Positions 1-8,313 of a DNA stretch of 64,000 nucleotides are shown piece by piece. Each line of letters begins with the position of its first letter. Position 1 is the first letter of the stretch. The notes under the pieces were generated by a model. The model ran no database searches. It was not told the DNA's origin and saw only the letters and a program-made list of their open reading frames with translations. The translations under genes were made by a program, and so were the position numbers. Location of the stretch: NCBI GenBank assembly GCA_012270865.1, contig JAAXHL010000016.1, positions 52,514-116,513 of the forward strand. Reading direction: 5' to 3'. Source of the stretch: Candidatus Poribacteria bacterium (lineage in GTDB: Bacteria > Poribacteria > WGA-4E > WGA-3G).

Positions 1-675
1 GTACAGAGCATACTCATTAAGGCTTGCCTTCTCAAAACCGTGAGTAGGTTTGCTCAGAAAACGGACTAATAACTGAAAAAGTTGTTTCCCTCTAAGTAAA
101 AGTTGATATGCGGATCTGATTTGTTGAACACGATCTCGATTAGGAACGCGAAATCTTCGGCGTATACAAAAACCTGTGTCCAATTCGGTTTCACCAGGCG
201 GAACCATTTCGTCACAATGCAGATCAAGATTTGGAGCGTTTCCTGCTAAATACTCCTCAACAGCAAATGCGAACCATGTACTGATAGAATCCAAAATTTG
301 TTGATGTTCCGCTGTGTCGTTTTCATCTAATAAACGTTCCAAGTCAGCATCCGAATACAAGTCATTTTCAATGCTATACCCATTAGTCCAAATAACATCT
401 TCATAGCTTGGTTCAATCCCTGAAAACAACCACATATCTTGGTCCGCGATAAAAGCAACGGGAGCTTGGGTAAACTCACCTCTTCGCTTATAAACTTGGA
501 GTAATTTTTCTCTTCCTCCGGAGGATCGTAAAGCAACTTCAAGTATTCCAATTCGCTTGGCTAATTCCCGATAGATGATTACGTCATCGTCTCCCTCAAC
601 AACAATGCTCGGCTTGCGAGACCTACGCAGAACACCAACTAAATGCTCCACCGTCATAGGATTCGGTGTTGGCAT
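1..675 (-). CDS. DUF4435/TOPRIM-like protein, AriB-like, partial at left edge
   Basis: The reading frame is open from an ATG at 675 to the window edge, so about 225 N-terminal residues are visible and the C-terminus is outside. Residues 26-31 read VEGDDD and residues 75-82 read FIADQDMW; this glutamate followed by a DxD about 50 residues later is the metal-binding signature of TOPRIM folds and matches the DUF4435 family as I know it. Its ATG overlaps the stop of the upstream ATPase gene (TAATG), so the two are translationally coupled. Known systems with an ATPase plus a DUF4435 nuclease include PARIS (AriA/AriB), where AriB is the effector released on sensing a phage anti-restriction protein. 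The AriB assignment is inference; an OLD-like or other ATPase/TOPRIM pair is possible because the C-terminal half cannot be seen. Confidence 0.75.
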   Translation of the reverse strand, partial: MPTPNPMTVEHLVGVLRRSRKPSIVVEGDDDVIIYRELAKRIGILEVALRSSGGREKLLQVYKRRGEFTQAPVAFIADQDMWLFSGIEPSYEDVIWTNGYSIENDLYSDADLERLLDENDTAEHQQILDSISTWFAFAVEEYLAGNAPNLDLHCDEMVPPGETELDTGFCIRRRFRVPNRDRVQQIRSAYQLLLRGKQLFQLLVRFLSKPTHGFEKASLNEYALY

Positions 676-1847
676 TAGATTTCTCCTTGATATCCGCGAG
701 TATCATCTAACATAAATTCTTTATCAGGATACATAGTATAGATAAAAGGTGAATGTGTTGCTACAAAAAGTTGGTTGGTTGTTGCCTGTTCAAGGAGAGT
801 CGGTAAGAGCAGTCCTTGCCAATCTACGTGCAAGCTTAATTCCGGTTCATCAATGAAAATAGATGTATTTTCGCTAAAAGCGTTGTAACACAGGAAACTG
901 AGCATCTGCTTTTCGCCGGAAGATAGTTTGTCAGAAGATATAGCATTTTTTATTACCTCAACCGTAATTCCATCTCCTCCTTCCTCTAAAGTAATTCCAT
1001 CGGTAGTTTCTCCATGAGCAACCTGTCCAGTAACACGAATCGCGTCATATCGTAGAATCTTCCGAGTCAACTCTGACAACACAGAAAACGGCTTACTCAA
1101 CTGTTCTCGTTCCTCATTAACTTTCTGAATAGCGTTCAGGACAACCGAAGGATCTTGAGGAATCTCAGAAATTTTGTCTTTATCTGGATTGTTTTGTATT
1201 TTTTGTGAAATCTCTTCCAATACCTGTGACTGGCGTGTGCTGATTTCTGCATAAATATCCGCGTATTTCTGCGTGAGTAGTTCACGAAGATCCTCTGTTG
1301 AGATCGAAGCGATGAATTGGTGTCCGTCGATTGACACCTCATCAGAAAATCTTGACATCGAGTCTTGAAGCATTTCTGGCGCGGAAATGCGAAACATCAT
1401 TTCACTGTCCGTTGCGACTCTCGAAAAACCGCCCTCAATTCTTCTAAAGGTTGGGAAAAATAAGCTCCGCTTGGTCGTTCGCGCGATACGCTTTTCAAGT
1501 GCATTTATCCAGTCCACATCCTTCCGGTTGATCCCTCCGGTCTCCGCGTCGATGACAATAAATTCGGACGATCCTTCTTCTTTCCCAAACTTATAATCAA
1601 GCATAACTTGATCGGGTTTAACGCGCTCCATACTTAAAGCGAACAAGTCAGTTTGAATTGCAATGGAACGAAACGGAACTTCAAGCACAATTTGCTGTAG
1701 ATTGCCGCTTATGAAGTACCATATCAGTTTTAACAGAGTTGTTTTGCACGAACCGTTTGGGCCGGTAAACATATTCAAATCTTCATTGAACTTGAATTCA
1801 TCATCAAGTCGTTTATTGAGTCCCTTAACTTTAAGGTATCGTATCAT
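675..1847 (-). CDS. AAA/ABC-type ATPase, AriA/OLD-like, partner of the DUF4435 protein
   Basis: A 390-residue SMC/RecF-type ATPase. The Walker A loop is at residues 29-37 and reads GPNGSCKTT, with Cys34 where glycine is usual. The ABC signature LSSGEKQ is at 308-314, Walker B IFIDEPE at 330-336 and the switch histidine ATHSP at 363-367. Between them lies a mostly helical insert of about 200 residues rich in E, Q and K. ATPases of this shape paired with a TOPRIM protein act as phage sensors (PARIS, OLD, Gabija families). Here the downstream gene starts inside this gene's stop codon, so both products are probably made in a fixed ratio. It lies 45 nt after the 556-residue gene upstream and may be co-transcribed. 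Family call is firm; defence function is inferred from the pair. Confidence 0.85.
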   Translation of the reverse strand: MIRYLKVKGLNKRLDDEFKFNEDLNMFTGPNGSCKTTLLKLIWYFISGNLQQIVLEVPFRSIAIQTDLFALSMERVKPDQVMLDYKFGKEEGSSEFIVIDAETGGINRKDVDWINALEKRIARTTKRSLFFPTFRRIEGGFSRVATDSEMMFRISAPEMLQDSMSRFSDEVSIDGHQFIASISTEDLRELLTQKYADIYAEISTRQSQVLEEISQKIQNNPDKDKISEIPQDPSVVLNAIQKVNEEREQLSKPFSVLSELTRKILRYDAIRVTGQVAHGETTDGITLEEGGDGITVEVIKNAISSDKLSSGEKQMLSFLCYNAFSENTSIFIDEPELSLHVDWQGLLLPTLLEQATTNQLFVATHSPFIYTMYPDKEFMLDDTRGYQGEI

Positions 1848-1892
1848 CTGTTTTACCTCACAGAGATAGTTTCCAACATAAAATCTGAAAAC

Positions 1893-3563
1893 CTATGAAA
1901 TCTCCAGTTTTTCCTTGCAATGCCGTGCGAGCAGTTTCATCTCTTCTATAACCTGGGTCTCAGTCTTTATCAATTGATTGAAGAAAGGTGGTGTAGGCTG
2001 TCTGTTAAGGAGCCTGTCAAAGAAACCGCGCTGTGCTGGTATCCCGAAATCTGAAACGCCTGTACGTGTCGGTTCTGTCCCCAAATATTCAATTGAAAAA
2101 TAGTGCGCAACCTTCGCTTCGGTAACCTCGCCTTCGTGGATACTACCGGTGTTCCGCCGTCCATGGTTCACGGCATAGACTCTACCACTCATCCGGCTGA
2201 GGACGGTATAACCGCCTGCATCAACGGCTTCATTCCAGCATTTCTCGAATCCATTGTTAGGTAAGCGTTCACGAAGTTCTTCCGCGGAACGGACGACGAA
2301 CTTGTTTTGATGCGGCGTTTTGACAATAAGGAATTCTTCATCTTCCTGCTCCGAAGCGGGTTGCCCTACGAGCAGGTCAACGGAGTCCAGCGTCCAGACA
2401 ACGCCGTTTCGGATGCCTTTCGCCGAGTTATGATGCCTTTCAACAAAATCACCGTTCAGTGGGTGCAAACGATAAGCACCGTTATTGTTAAAGGTCTCGC
2501 GCAATTTGCGGCGGTGTTCTATGACAGAAAACCGCTTTTTAGAGATCGGTATTTCGAGTCGGAGTGTGTACCCCGTGTGTAACTCGGTTGTGAGGTTCAG
2601 TTGGGATTGACGAAGGTCCGCTAAACGCGTGAGTGCCGTCTGGCTTTTTGATAGGACGCGTCCGATCAAGTACTGGCGGCGCAGTGCCGGAATCTCCGAA
2701 GCGAGGCATTCGAGCGTTGGCGCGTCCAGTTGTTCGAGCATAATTTTGTGTTCCCATCGGGTGCCGCGCTCGTGTGCAAGGATCTGGAATTGTTGTGTAT
2801 CGCCACTCGTTCGGATATAACCGAGTGCTGTCCACGGATCAAAGGTTGCGCGATAGTTACCACTGGTTTCCGCATCCCCTGCTAAGACGCAATCTCGCCG
2901 TTCATATCGGGAATAGAGTCCGAATTGGAATTCAAAGTCTTGGTAGGGTGCCAAGGCCTCTCGTAGATCGCGTGCGAACTCGCTGCCGCGCGCAAATCGC
3001 TTGAAAATTTGCTCAGTGCGCTGTGGCTGATTCAAGGCATCAAGGAATGTCCCGATTGGGATACCACCTTCTTCGACACCTTCATTTTCGCTTTTTCCGA
3101 AAACCTTAGTCTTCGTCTTGAACGGTGGATTCCGGAGCGACACATCGCGTTGTGAGACGAGTTGTACCGCCGCATCATCTGCTACATCTTTGAGCGCGGG
3201 TGCGTCACCGAGAATTTCTGCGAGTTTGGCATCGTCTATCTTTTCTGTCAAATCAACGCCCCGTTTGAGTTCAGCAAAATGGATAATATCGTCGCAACTA
3301 TACTGGAGCGGCGCGCTTGAAGAGAGGTTATCGTAGTTAGATCGATGGAAGCGGATTCGCGGTTTGATGCGAAAGACGGGAGTGAGTCCATAATCTTTCA
3401 GCAAAACGTACAACGTGACAGTATAAGAATCCGCGTGGACCTTCTGCGCCAAAATACGGTCAGGTTTCGCGTCGCCTTCCACGATTAACCGCTCCTGGAC
3501 GAGACGGCTATCGTTGCCGAAAATCATCATCCGATGTTCTTCCCTGTTATCATCTACTAACAT
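1893..3563 (-). CDS. unrecognised 556-residue protein
   Basis: I do not recognise this family. The ATG at 3563 has a clear ribosome site (GGAGGG, about 8 nt upstream). No signal peptide or membrane segment is visible; the protein is charged and predicted soluble. The N-terminal part has a basic beta-strand-like stretch (FRIKPRIRFHR near residues 63-73), and the C-terminus ends in a glutamate/lysine-rich helix. The arginine-rich strand together with the two CHAD genes 1.2 kb away raises the possibility of a CYTH/VTC-like tunnel domain, but the canonical ExExK start is not evident, so this is only speculation. It is followed after 45 nt by the ATPase/DUF4435 pair on the same strand and could be a third component of that operon, or an unrelated neighbour. 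Confidence 0.7.
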   Translation of the reverse strand: MLVDDNREEHRMMIFGNDSRLVQERLIVEGDAKPDRILAQKVHADSYTVTLYVLLKDYGLTPVFRIKPRIRFHRSNYDNLSSSAPLQYSCDDIIHFAELKRGVDLTEKIDDAKLAEILGDAPALKDVADDAAVQLVSQRDVSLRNPPFKTKTKVFGKSENEGVEEGGIPIGTFLDALNQPQRTEQIFKRFARGSEFARDLREALAPYQDFEFQFGLYSRYERRDCVLAGDAETSGNYRATFDPWTALGYIRTSGDTQQFQILAHERGTRWEHKIMLEQLDAPTLECLASEIPALRRQYLIGRVLSKSQTALTRLADLRQSQLNLTTELHTGYTLRLEIPISKKRFSVIEHRRKLRETFNNNGAYRLHPLNGDFVERHHNSAKGIRNGVVWTLDSVDLLVGQPASEQEDEEFLIVKTPHQNKFVVRSAEELRERLPNNGFEKCWNEAVDAGGYTVLSRMSGRVYAVNHGRRNTGSIHEGEVTEAKVAHYFSIEYLGTEPTRTGVSDFGIPAQRGFFDRLLNRQPTPPFFNQLIKTETQVIEEMKLLARHCKEKLEIS

Positions 3564-3720
3564 AGATATACCCTCCGTTGACTCATATAATGGAATTATT
3601 TAGACATTATGAATAGGCAGAGTTATAAACCTCACAGCGAAGGAGGGGTTATTATTCCCAGAAGCGTCAACTTACTTTTGGGTTTTAGTATAAAAACGAT
3701 ACCGCTGTGTCTTGGTTACC

Positions 3721-4695
3721 CTATGTTCCTTCAAACCGTTGGCGTGCGAGTGCTGCTGCACCGAGGATTCCCGAATTGTCTCCGAGTTTTGCACGTACGA
3801 TTTGGACACCGTTTAGCGTATCCGGGAGCGCGTATTTTTCTGCGTAGGTTCGGATATTGTCTATGAACGTGTCGTCAAGTGCCTCAACAACGCCGCCGCC
3901 TAATACAATCATCTCCGGATTCAGGAAATTCACTATAGAACCGATACCTATTCCGAGGTATTTGGTTGCTTTTTTGAATACTTTCAAAGTGAGTTTATCG
4001 TTTGCTTGAATCGCCTTCACCAATACGCCGCTCCGAATGATTTTGAGATCGCCGTCGGTGAGTTTAGTAAGCACACTCTTTTTTCCCTTTTTCTTAATCG
4101 CCTTCCGAAATTGCTTTGCCATAGCAGTTCGGCTTGCGATTGCCTCTAAACAGCCACGCGTGCCGCAACCACACCGGGGTCCGTCGGCTTTAACAATGAT
4201 GTGTCCAACTTCACCAGCCGTTTTACTCGCGCCGTGGAATAACTCACCTTTTAAAATGATACCCCCACCGATGCCGGTACCAACAAAAATGCCGACAACA
4301 TTCTGGACACCTTGTGCAGCACCGAAGGCGTGCTCACCGAGCGTTCCGACATTCACATCATTATCTACAAATGTAGGAAACCCGGTACGCGCTTCAAGTT
4401 CAGCCTTGAGTGGAACGTCCCGCCAACCGAGATTCGGTGCAAAAATAACGACGCCTGTTTCTGGATCGAGGGGTCCCGGTGCCCCGATTCCGATCGCCTG
4501 TATTGATGCATTGTCAACGTTTGACTTATTGATCGCCTTTTCGATAGATTCAGCGATCCGATCAATCACGGCAGATGTCTGTTCGTCCGCTTTTGTTGAA
4601 ACTTTGGCTGTCCCTAAGATATTACCTTCCGCGTCAATGACAGCGGATAAAATCTTGGTGCCACCCATATCGACACCGACAACGTTGGTGCTCAT
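3721..4695 (-). CDS. ROK-family sugar kinase, glucokinase-like
   Basis: A 324-residue cytosolic ATP-dependent sugar kinase of the ROK family. The N-terminal phosphate loop DMGGTK is at residues 9-14, the catalytic aspartate lies in FVDNDVN near residue 115, and the structural zinc site CGCGTRGCLE is near residues 180-190. Length and motif order match bacterial glucokinases of this family, which convert glucose to glucose-6-phosphate. It has no DNA-binding N-terminal extension, so it is an enzyme rather than a NagC-type repressor. The CHAD genes follow the same strand just upstream (27 nt gap to the second), so it may be the last gene of that operon. Substrate (glucose versus N-acetylmannosamine or others) cannot be fixed from sequence. 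Confidence 0.9.
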   Translation of the reverse strand: MSTNVVGVDMGGTKILSAVIDAEGNILGTAKVSTKADEQTSAVIDRIAESIEKAINKSNVDNASIQAIGIGAPGPLDPETGVVIFAPNLGWRDVPLKAELEARTGFPTFVDNDVNVGTLGEHAFGAAQGVQNVVGIFVGTGIGGGIILKGELFHGASKTAGEVGHIIVKADGPRCGCGTRGCLEAIASRTAMAKQFRKAIKKKGKKSVLTKLTDGDLKIIRSGVLVKAIQANDKLTLKVFKKATKYLGIGIGSIVNFLNPEMIVLGGGVVEALDDTFIDNIRTYAEKYALPDTLNGVQIVRAKLGDNSGILGAAALARQRFEGT

Positions 4696-4721
4696 CTCTT
4701 AATAGTCTCCCGTTGAATTGG

Positions 4722-5258
4722 TTATGTTACCAGAAACGATAACAGTTTCCGTTTAAAGTCTGCTGCGGAGAGTTGTTCCCATTTTTCCAAAAATTTTTCG
4801 TAATCCGCTTTTCGGGTCTCTCTCGTCTGATTAATATGTTTAGCGATACCGTCTTTCTTTGTAGCGGATAGGGACAGCGGTGCCACAACGTCCGATGTTG
4901 ATGGATGCTTATAATCCGTCAAAACCTGTAAGACCACATCGCAGTCGTGGATGTCGCCGAGGATCTCTTGCAAATCGACAATCACGGCGAGGAATTCAGC
5001 AAAATGTTTATCGTCTGCCATTACCGTTTCTTTAGGATATTCTTTTGGAAACTCGTAAACGACGCGAAAGAGTTCCATCGTATAACGTAAACGTTTGATC
5101 GAAATTCGCATGTTATGGAGTTCTTCACGCCTCGCTGCATCCCGAATGAACGGTTCCCACGTATAGACCTCTTCGACCTTCTGTGACAAAATAATACGAG
5201 CATTTTCGCGATAACTGCCCAGCGGTTTAACGCCACTGATTTTGTGTGCTTTCGCCAT
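4722..5258 (-). CDS. CHAD-domain protein, second-half type
   Basis: A 178-residue all-helical protein carrying one half of a CHAD domain. Residues about 49-62 read HNMRISIKRLRYTM and a later helix reads LQEILGDIHDCD, the pattern normally found in the C-terminal half of full CHAD domains (LRxxxKKLRY, then LQxxLGxxxD). Full CHAD domains are about 280 residues and bind inorganic polyphosphate through conserved histidines, arginines and lysines. The adjacent upstream gene carries the N-terminal-half pattern, so the domain appears divided between two genes in the right order. A small tail follows the half-domain. Polyphosphate binding is inferred from the family. Confidence 0.85.
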   Translation of the reverse strand: MAKAHKISGVKPLGSYRENARIILSQKVEEVYTWEPFIRDAARREELHNMRISIKRLRYTMELFRVVYEFPKEYPKETVMADDKHFAEFLAVIVDLQEILGDIHDCDVVLQVLTDYKHPSTSDVVAPLSLSATKKDGIAKHINQTRETRKADYEKFLEKWEQLSAADFKRKLLSFLVT

Positions 5259-5357
5259 TTTTTATTTTACCTTGCGGTTCGATGAGGTGGGTTAGAGACT
5301 TTCAAGTTCGTCTCCGTATATCTGTTCTCCATTACATTACGAACTACACGCCTCGGT

Positions 5358-5837
5358 TTACTTTAAATCCGTTCCTACAAAGAATTCCAAAAACTTAGTC
5401 TCAAAACCGGTCGCTTCCAGTTCGGTAAAGAGCGTTAGCATCGGTTTTCTGGCTTCTTCTCGTTCACGTTGTAGATGCAAAATGAGTTCTCGGATGTCTG
5501 CCTGTTCCGCTTCAGGCAAAGTACCTAACGTTTTCTGAAAACGATCAATAAGAACATCAAGGTCCCGGACGGCTCCCATCGTTTGCGTTATCGCTTTTAC
5601 CTTCTGATAGTGTTTTCGGAACGATTTCTTCGAAAAACAGTCGGCGAAATTATCCATGGCATTGCGTAGACGTCGCGAAGTGACACGCATATCGTGGACA
5701 AATTCAATGTCATGTCCCTCCTTGGCTCCGTCTTTATAAGACATCATTTCGTGGAAATAATTCACGATTATCTCTCGTGCACAGGTTTCCAACGTTTCAT
5801 CAGGCGAGATCGCCTCAATTTTCGCTTTTATGGACAT
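5358..5837 (-). CDS. CHAD-domain protein, first-half type
   Basis: A 159-residue helical protein. It begins with a helix AREIIVNYF near residues 20-28, followed by HDMRVTSRRLRNAM near 49-62 and MGAVRDLDVLID near 88-99, which is the classical layout of the N-terminal half of a CHAD domain. The second half is absent and is instead encoded by the next gene 99 nt downstream on the same strand. A regulator or granule-associated polyphosphate-binding role is the family expectation. Either the two products assemble into one CHAD fold, or each half dimerises. No CYTH domain is fused, unlike many CHAD proteins. Confidence 0.85.
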   Translation of the reverse strand: MSIKAKIEAISPDETLETCAREIIVNYFHEMMSYKDGAKEGHDIEFVHDMRVTSRRLRNAMDNFADCFSKKSFRKHYQKVKAITQTMGAVRDLDVLIDRFQKTLGTLPEAEQADIRELILHLQREREEARKPMLTLFTELEATGFETKFLEFFVGTDLK

Positions 5838-5951
5838 TGTTCTAAGCCTCTTGTTCGCTTCTACTAAAATAAGAAAATCTTCGCTAACAAGAAATAGGAA
5901 AAAATACTAAACACGTCAATCGCAGTCGTGACAACGATTTTGACCCTTGCC

Positions 5952-7037
5952 TCAAGATTTTGTTTGTTGACGGAGTAGATGGTCTGTGAGGACAAGTGCC
6001 GCCATCGCCTCGACAATCGCGGGGGCACGTACCAACACACACGGGTCGTGTCGTCCGCTCGCCTCCAACCTCACCTCGTTTCCGTCTACATCGACCGTCT
6101 GTTGCGGTTTACCGATTGTCGCCGTCGGCTTGAATGCGACTTGGAACATGATGTTTTCGCCGTTTGAGATGCCGCCTTGGGTGCCGCCGGAGTTGTTCGT
6201 GCGGGTCCGAACGCGTCCCGTTTCACCCTCTTTTTCCATATAAAAAGCATCGTTATGTTCGGAACCCGTCATTGTCGTGCCGTCAAACCCTGACCCGATT
6301 TGGAAACCCATCGTTGCCGGGAGCGACATCATCGCCTTCGCCAAGTCTGCCTTGAGTTTGTCAAAGACCGGTTCACCGAGTCCGACGGGAACGTTACGGG
6401 TTACCGATTCGATGACCCCGCCGAGCGAATCGCGATCGCGTCGTGCCTGATCGATACGTTCCGCCATTTTAGGACTCACAATCGGGTCCGGACACCGCAC
6501 AGGACTTGATTCTATCTCGTCAAGCGTTACCGTGTCCATGTCCACTTCAGCTGCGAGTGTATGAATCTGTTTGACATAGGCAAGCGTTTCGGTTCCAGAT
6601 TTCTCACGCAGGATCTGCTTCGCTATCGCGCCTGCAGCGACGCGACCGATGGTTTCTCGGGCACTCGCTCTGCCGCCGCCTTGCCAGTTCCGGATGCCGT
6701 ACTTCTGTTGATACGTGTAATCGGCATGCGAAGGTCGGTAGAGGTCTTTTAGATGGTCGTAAGCTGCGGGGCGCGCGTCCTTATTCCATACCAGCATGGA
6801 GATAGGCGTTCCGAGCGTTTTACCTTCAAAGACACCGGAGAGTATTTCAACGGCATCGCCTTCCTGACGCGGTGTCGTCAGATGGCTCTGCCCCGGCTTC
6901 CGACGATCAAGTTCAAATTGTATTGCGGATGTGTCGAGGTCAATCTGTGGAGGACATCCGTCAACGACAACGCCGACAGCACCTCCGTGCGATTCTCCCC
7001 AAGTCGTAATCCGAAAAAGGTGACCGAACGTATTCAT
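5952..7037 (-). CDS. aroC: chorismate synthase
   Basis: A 361-residue enzyme for the last step of the shikimate pathway, converting 5-enolpyruvylshikimate-3-phosphate to chorismate with reduced FMN. The N-terminus has the family signature with [15 protein letters not shown] at residues 4-18, the central part has [10 protein letters not shown] near residues 120-130, and SGGxQGGISNG follows near residues 283-293. Length is typical. It is a single gene with no other shikimate gene next to it; the genes flanking it on the same strand encode the half-CHAD proteins. No strong ribosome site is visible before the ATG at 7037. Confidence 0.97.
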   Translation of the reverse strand: MNTFGHLFRITTWGESHGGAVGVVVDGCPPQIDLDTSAIQFELDRRKPGQSHLTTPRQEGDAVEILSGVFEGKTLGTPISMLVWNKDARPAAYDHLKDLYRPSHADYTYQQKYGIRNWQGGGRASARETIGRVAAGAIAKQILREKSGTETLAYVKQIHTLAAEVDMDTVTLDEIESSPVRCPDPIVSPKMAERIDQARRDRDSLGGVIESVTRNVPVGLGEPVFDKLKADLAKAMMSLPATMGFQIGSGFDGTTMTGSEHNDAFYMEKEGETGRVRTRTNNSGGTQGGISNGENIMFQVAFKPTATIGKPQQTVDVDGNEVRLEASGRHDPCVLVRAPAIVEAMAALVLTDHLLRQQTKS

Positions 7038-7083
7038 CTATTTACACTGTCGCACACTATAGGTGCGCCTTTTACTTTTAGAA

Positions 7084-7113
7084 TTGTATATTTTAGGTAT
7101 CTTGTGATATACT
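7084..7113 (+). promoter_or_regulatory. candidate sigma70 promoter
   Basis: TTGTAT and TATACT are separated by 18 nt, 233 nt before the M50B start codon. The match to consensus is moderate, and the palindrome at 7221-7251 would lie in the untranslated leader. Confidence 0.4.
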
Positions 7114-7220
7114 ATAACAGATTCACTCGGAAAATGCAAGCATTTTTCGGTGCTGCTCAGGGTTATTTAGTTTTAAACAAATTGTCGGGTTGTCTCAATT
7201 TTTGGATTTTCCTTTTCAGT

Positions 7221-7251
7221 CCCGGTGCGGTTCCAAACCGCACCTACCGGG
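7221..7251. repeat. palindromic intergenic element
   Basis: GGTGCGGTT (7224-7232) and AACCGCACC (7236-7244) form a 9 bp perfect stem with a 3 nt loop; CCC and GGG extend it after a TA bulge. There is no T-run, so it is unlikely to be a simple terminator. It is of the same kind as the GGCGAGGTTTGAAACC palindrome at 32433: arms ending in GGTT/AACC around a tiny loop. Confidence 0.6.
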
Positions 7252-7345
7252 TCTGGGGTGTCAAAATTGGACGAAAAAGACGAAAACTAAATCGTCCTGG
7301 GTGTTGCTTGCGAACCGAAACGTGCTATTGAAAAGAAGGGAACCC

Positions 7346-8038
7346 ATGCTATCGCTTTTTAAACGGTATATTGCACTGCTTCTAATCTTTATCGTCATCG
7401 TGTTTCTGTGGGACACGCTGGTTGTATATCCGTTGAAAATCTTTGTCGTGTTCATGCATGAGGTGAGCCACGGACTTGCCGCAATCGTAACCGGTGGTAG
7501 CGTCGTCGAAATTCAGGTTAACCCACAACAGGGTGGACACGCGCTCACGCAAGGTGGTTCTCGCTTTTGGACGCTGACTGCAGGTTATCTCGGCAGCCTC
7601 CTCTGGGGCGGACTCATCCTACTTCTCGCAGCAAGAACACATTTTGACAAAGCGATTAGTATTTTGGTCGGTTTAGGGATGGTGGCGATCTCTATCGGCT
7701 TCGGTGAAAGCACATTTACCTACCTGTTCGGCATCGGTTTCGGGGTCGTATTGCTCGCTGTCGGGTTTTTTCTGCCAGAGGTTGTTAACGATTGGATTCT
7801 ACGTGTTATCGGTGTAACGAGTTGCCTTTACGCGATTCTTGACATCAAAAGCGATGTCTTAGACAGGGCTCACCTCCGTTCAGATGCACGGATGCTCTCG
7901 GAAGTGACGGGCCTTCCAACTGAGTTCTGGGGCATCCTGTGGATTCTCGTCGCAATTGCACTTACGTTATGGTTTCTTTATCTCGCTGGTAAACCCACTA
8001 CGGCTGACCAGCCGACTTCTACCGATGAAGATTTATAG
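7346..8038 (+). CDS. M50B-family membrane metallopeptidase-like protein
   Basis: A 230-residue integral membrane protein. After an N-terminal membrane helix comes HEVSHGLAAI (HExxH near residues 38-42), then the glycine-rich and glutamine-containing stretch typical of Peptidase_M50B, and three or four more hydrophobic helices. Members are presumed zinc-dependent intramembrane proteases, but substrates are mostly unknown. The ATG at 7346 is chosen because AAGAAGGG lies 6-8 nt upstream; the open frame extends 52 codons further but those residues are polar and unlike a family N-terminus. It is monocistronic as far as can be seen: the next gene runs the other way. Confidence 0.85.
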   Translation: MLSLFKRYIALLLIFIVIVFLWDTLVVYPLKIFVVFMHEVSHGLAAIVTGGSVVEIQVNPQQGGHALTQGGSRFWTLTAGYLGSLLWGGLILLLAARTHFDKAISILVGLGMVAISIGFGESTFTYLFGIGFGVVLLAVGFFLPEVVNDWILRVIGVTSCLYAILDIKSDVLDRAHLRSDARMLSEVTGLPTEFWGILWILVAIALTLWFLYLAGKPTTADQPTSTDEDL

Positions 8039-8057
8039 TCGTTTGTGGCGCACTTAT

Positions 8058-8279
8058 TTAGCCAAACGGACTAAATTGGCCCGGCGATATACCACTAAAA
8101 AAAAGAAACCAGACACAGAGACCTAACAGAAAAAGCGGCACGCAAATCAGGAGGATGAGGATGAAGCACCCCCACATCCATGAGCCTCCGGATTTCGCAG
8201 CAGTTGATAGCCGCGCAAGCAACATACCACCACATATCATGATGATAACGATGAAACCGAATACCGCCACTGTCAACAT
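8058..8279 (-). CDS. small membrane protein, unrecognised
   Basis: A 73-residue protein with two hydrophobic segments (residues 1-20 and about 38-62) and a glycine/proline-rich tail. The start at 8279 is supported by GGAGGAG 9 nt upstream; the frame is open further, but that would run into the neighbouring divergent gene. It converges with the M50B gene (19 nt between stops) and is divergent from the DUF6785 gene (34 nt between starts). I do not recognise the family. Confidence 0.65.
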   Translation of the reverse strand: MLTVAVFGFIVIIMICGGMLLARLSTAAKSGGSWMWGCFILILLICVPLFLLGLCVWFLFFSGISPGQFSPFG

Positions 8280-8313
8280 TTCTTGTCGTCTCCTCCCGCG
8301 AATGTAATCTAAT

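Larger units (their letters stand above)
7038..7345. other. divergent intergenic region between aroC and the M50B gene
   Basis: 308 bases containing no convincing gene. It holds a plus-strand promoter candidate (TTGTAT 7084-7089, TATACT 7108-7113, 18 nt spacer) and a strong palindrome at 7221-7251. A frame open from 7190 into the M50B gene is not used as the start because a good ribosome site precedes the ATG at 7346. Confidence 0.6.

Noticed and set aside
327..551. 74-codon minus frame near the left edge
   Set aside because: It is in a different frame from the DUF4435 gene, which is open across the same region with conserved TOPRIM residues.
4037..4702. Long plus-strand open frame (221 codons) over the ROK gene
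   Set aside because: It is antisense to the clearly conserved ROK kinase, and its product is unlike any family I know; the frame follows from the codon bias of the minus-strand gene.
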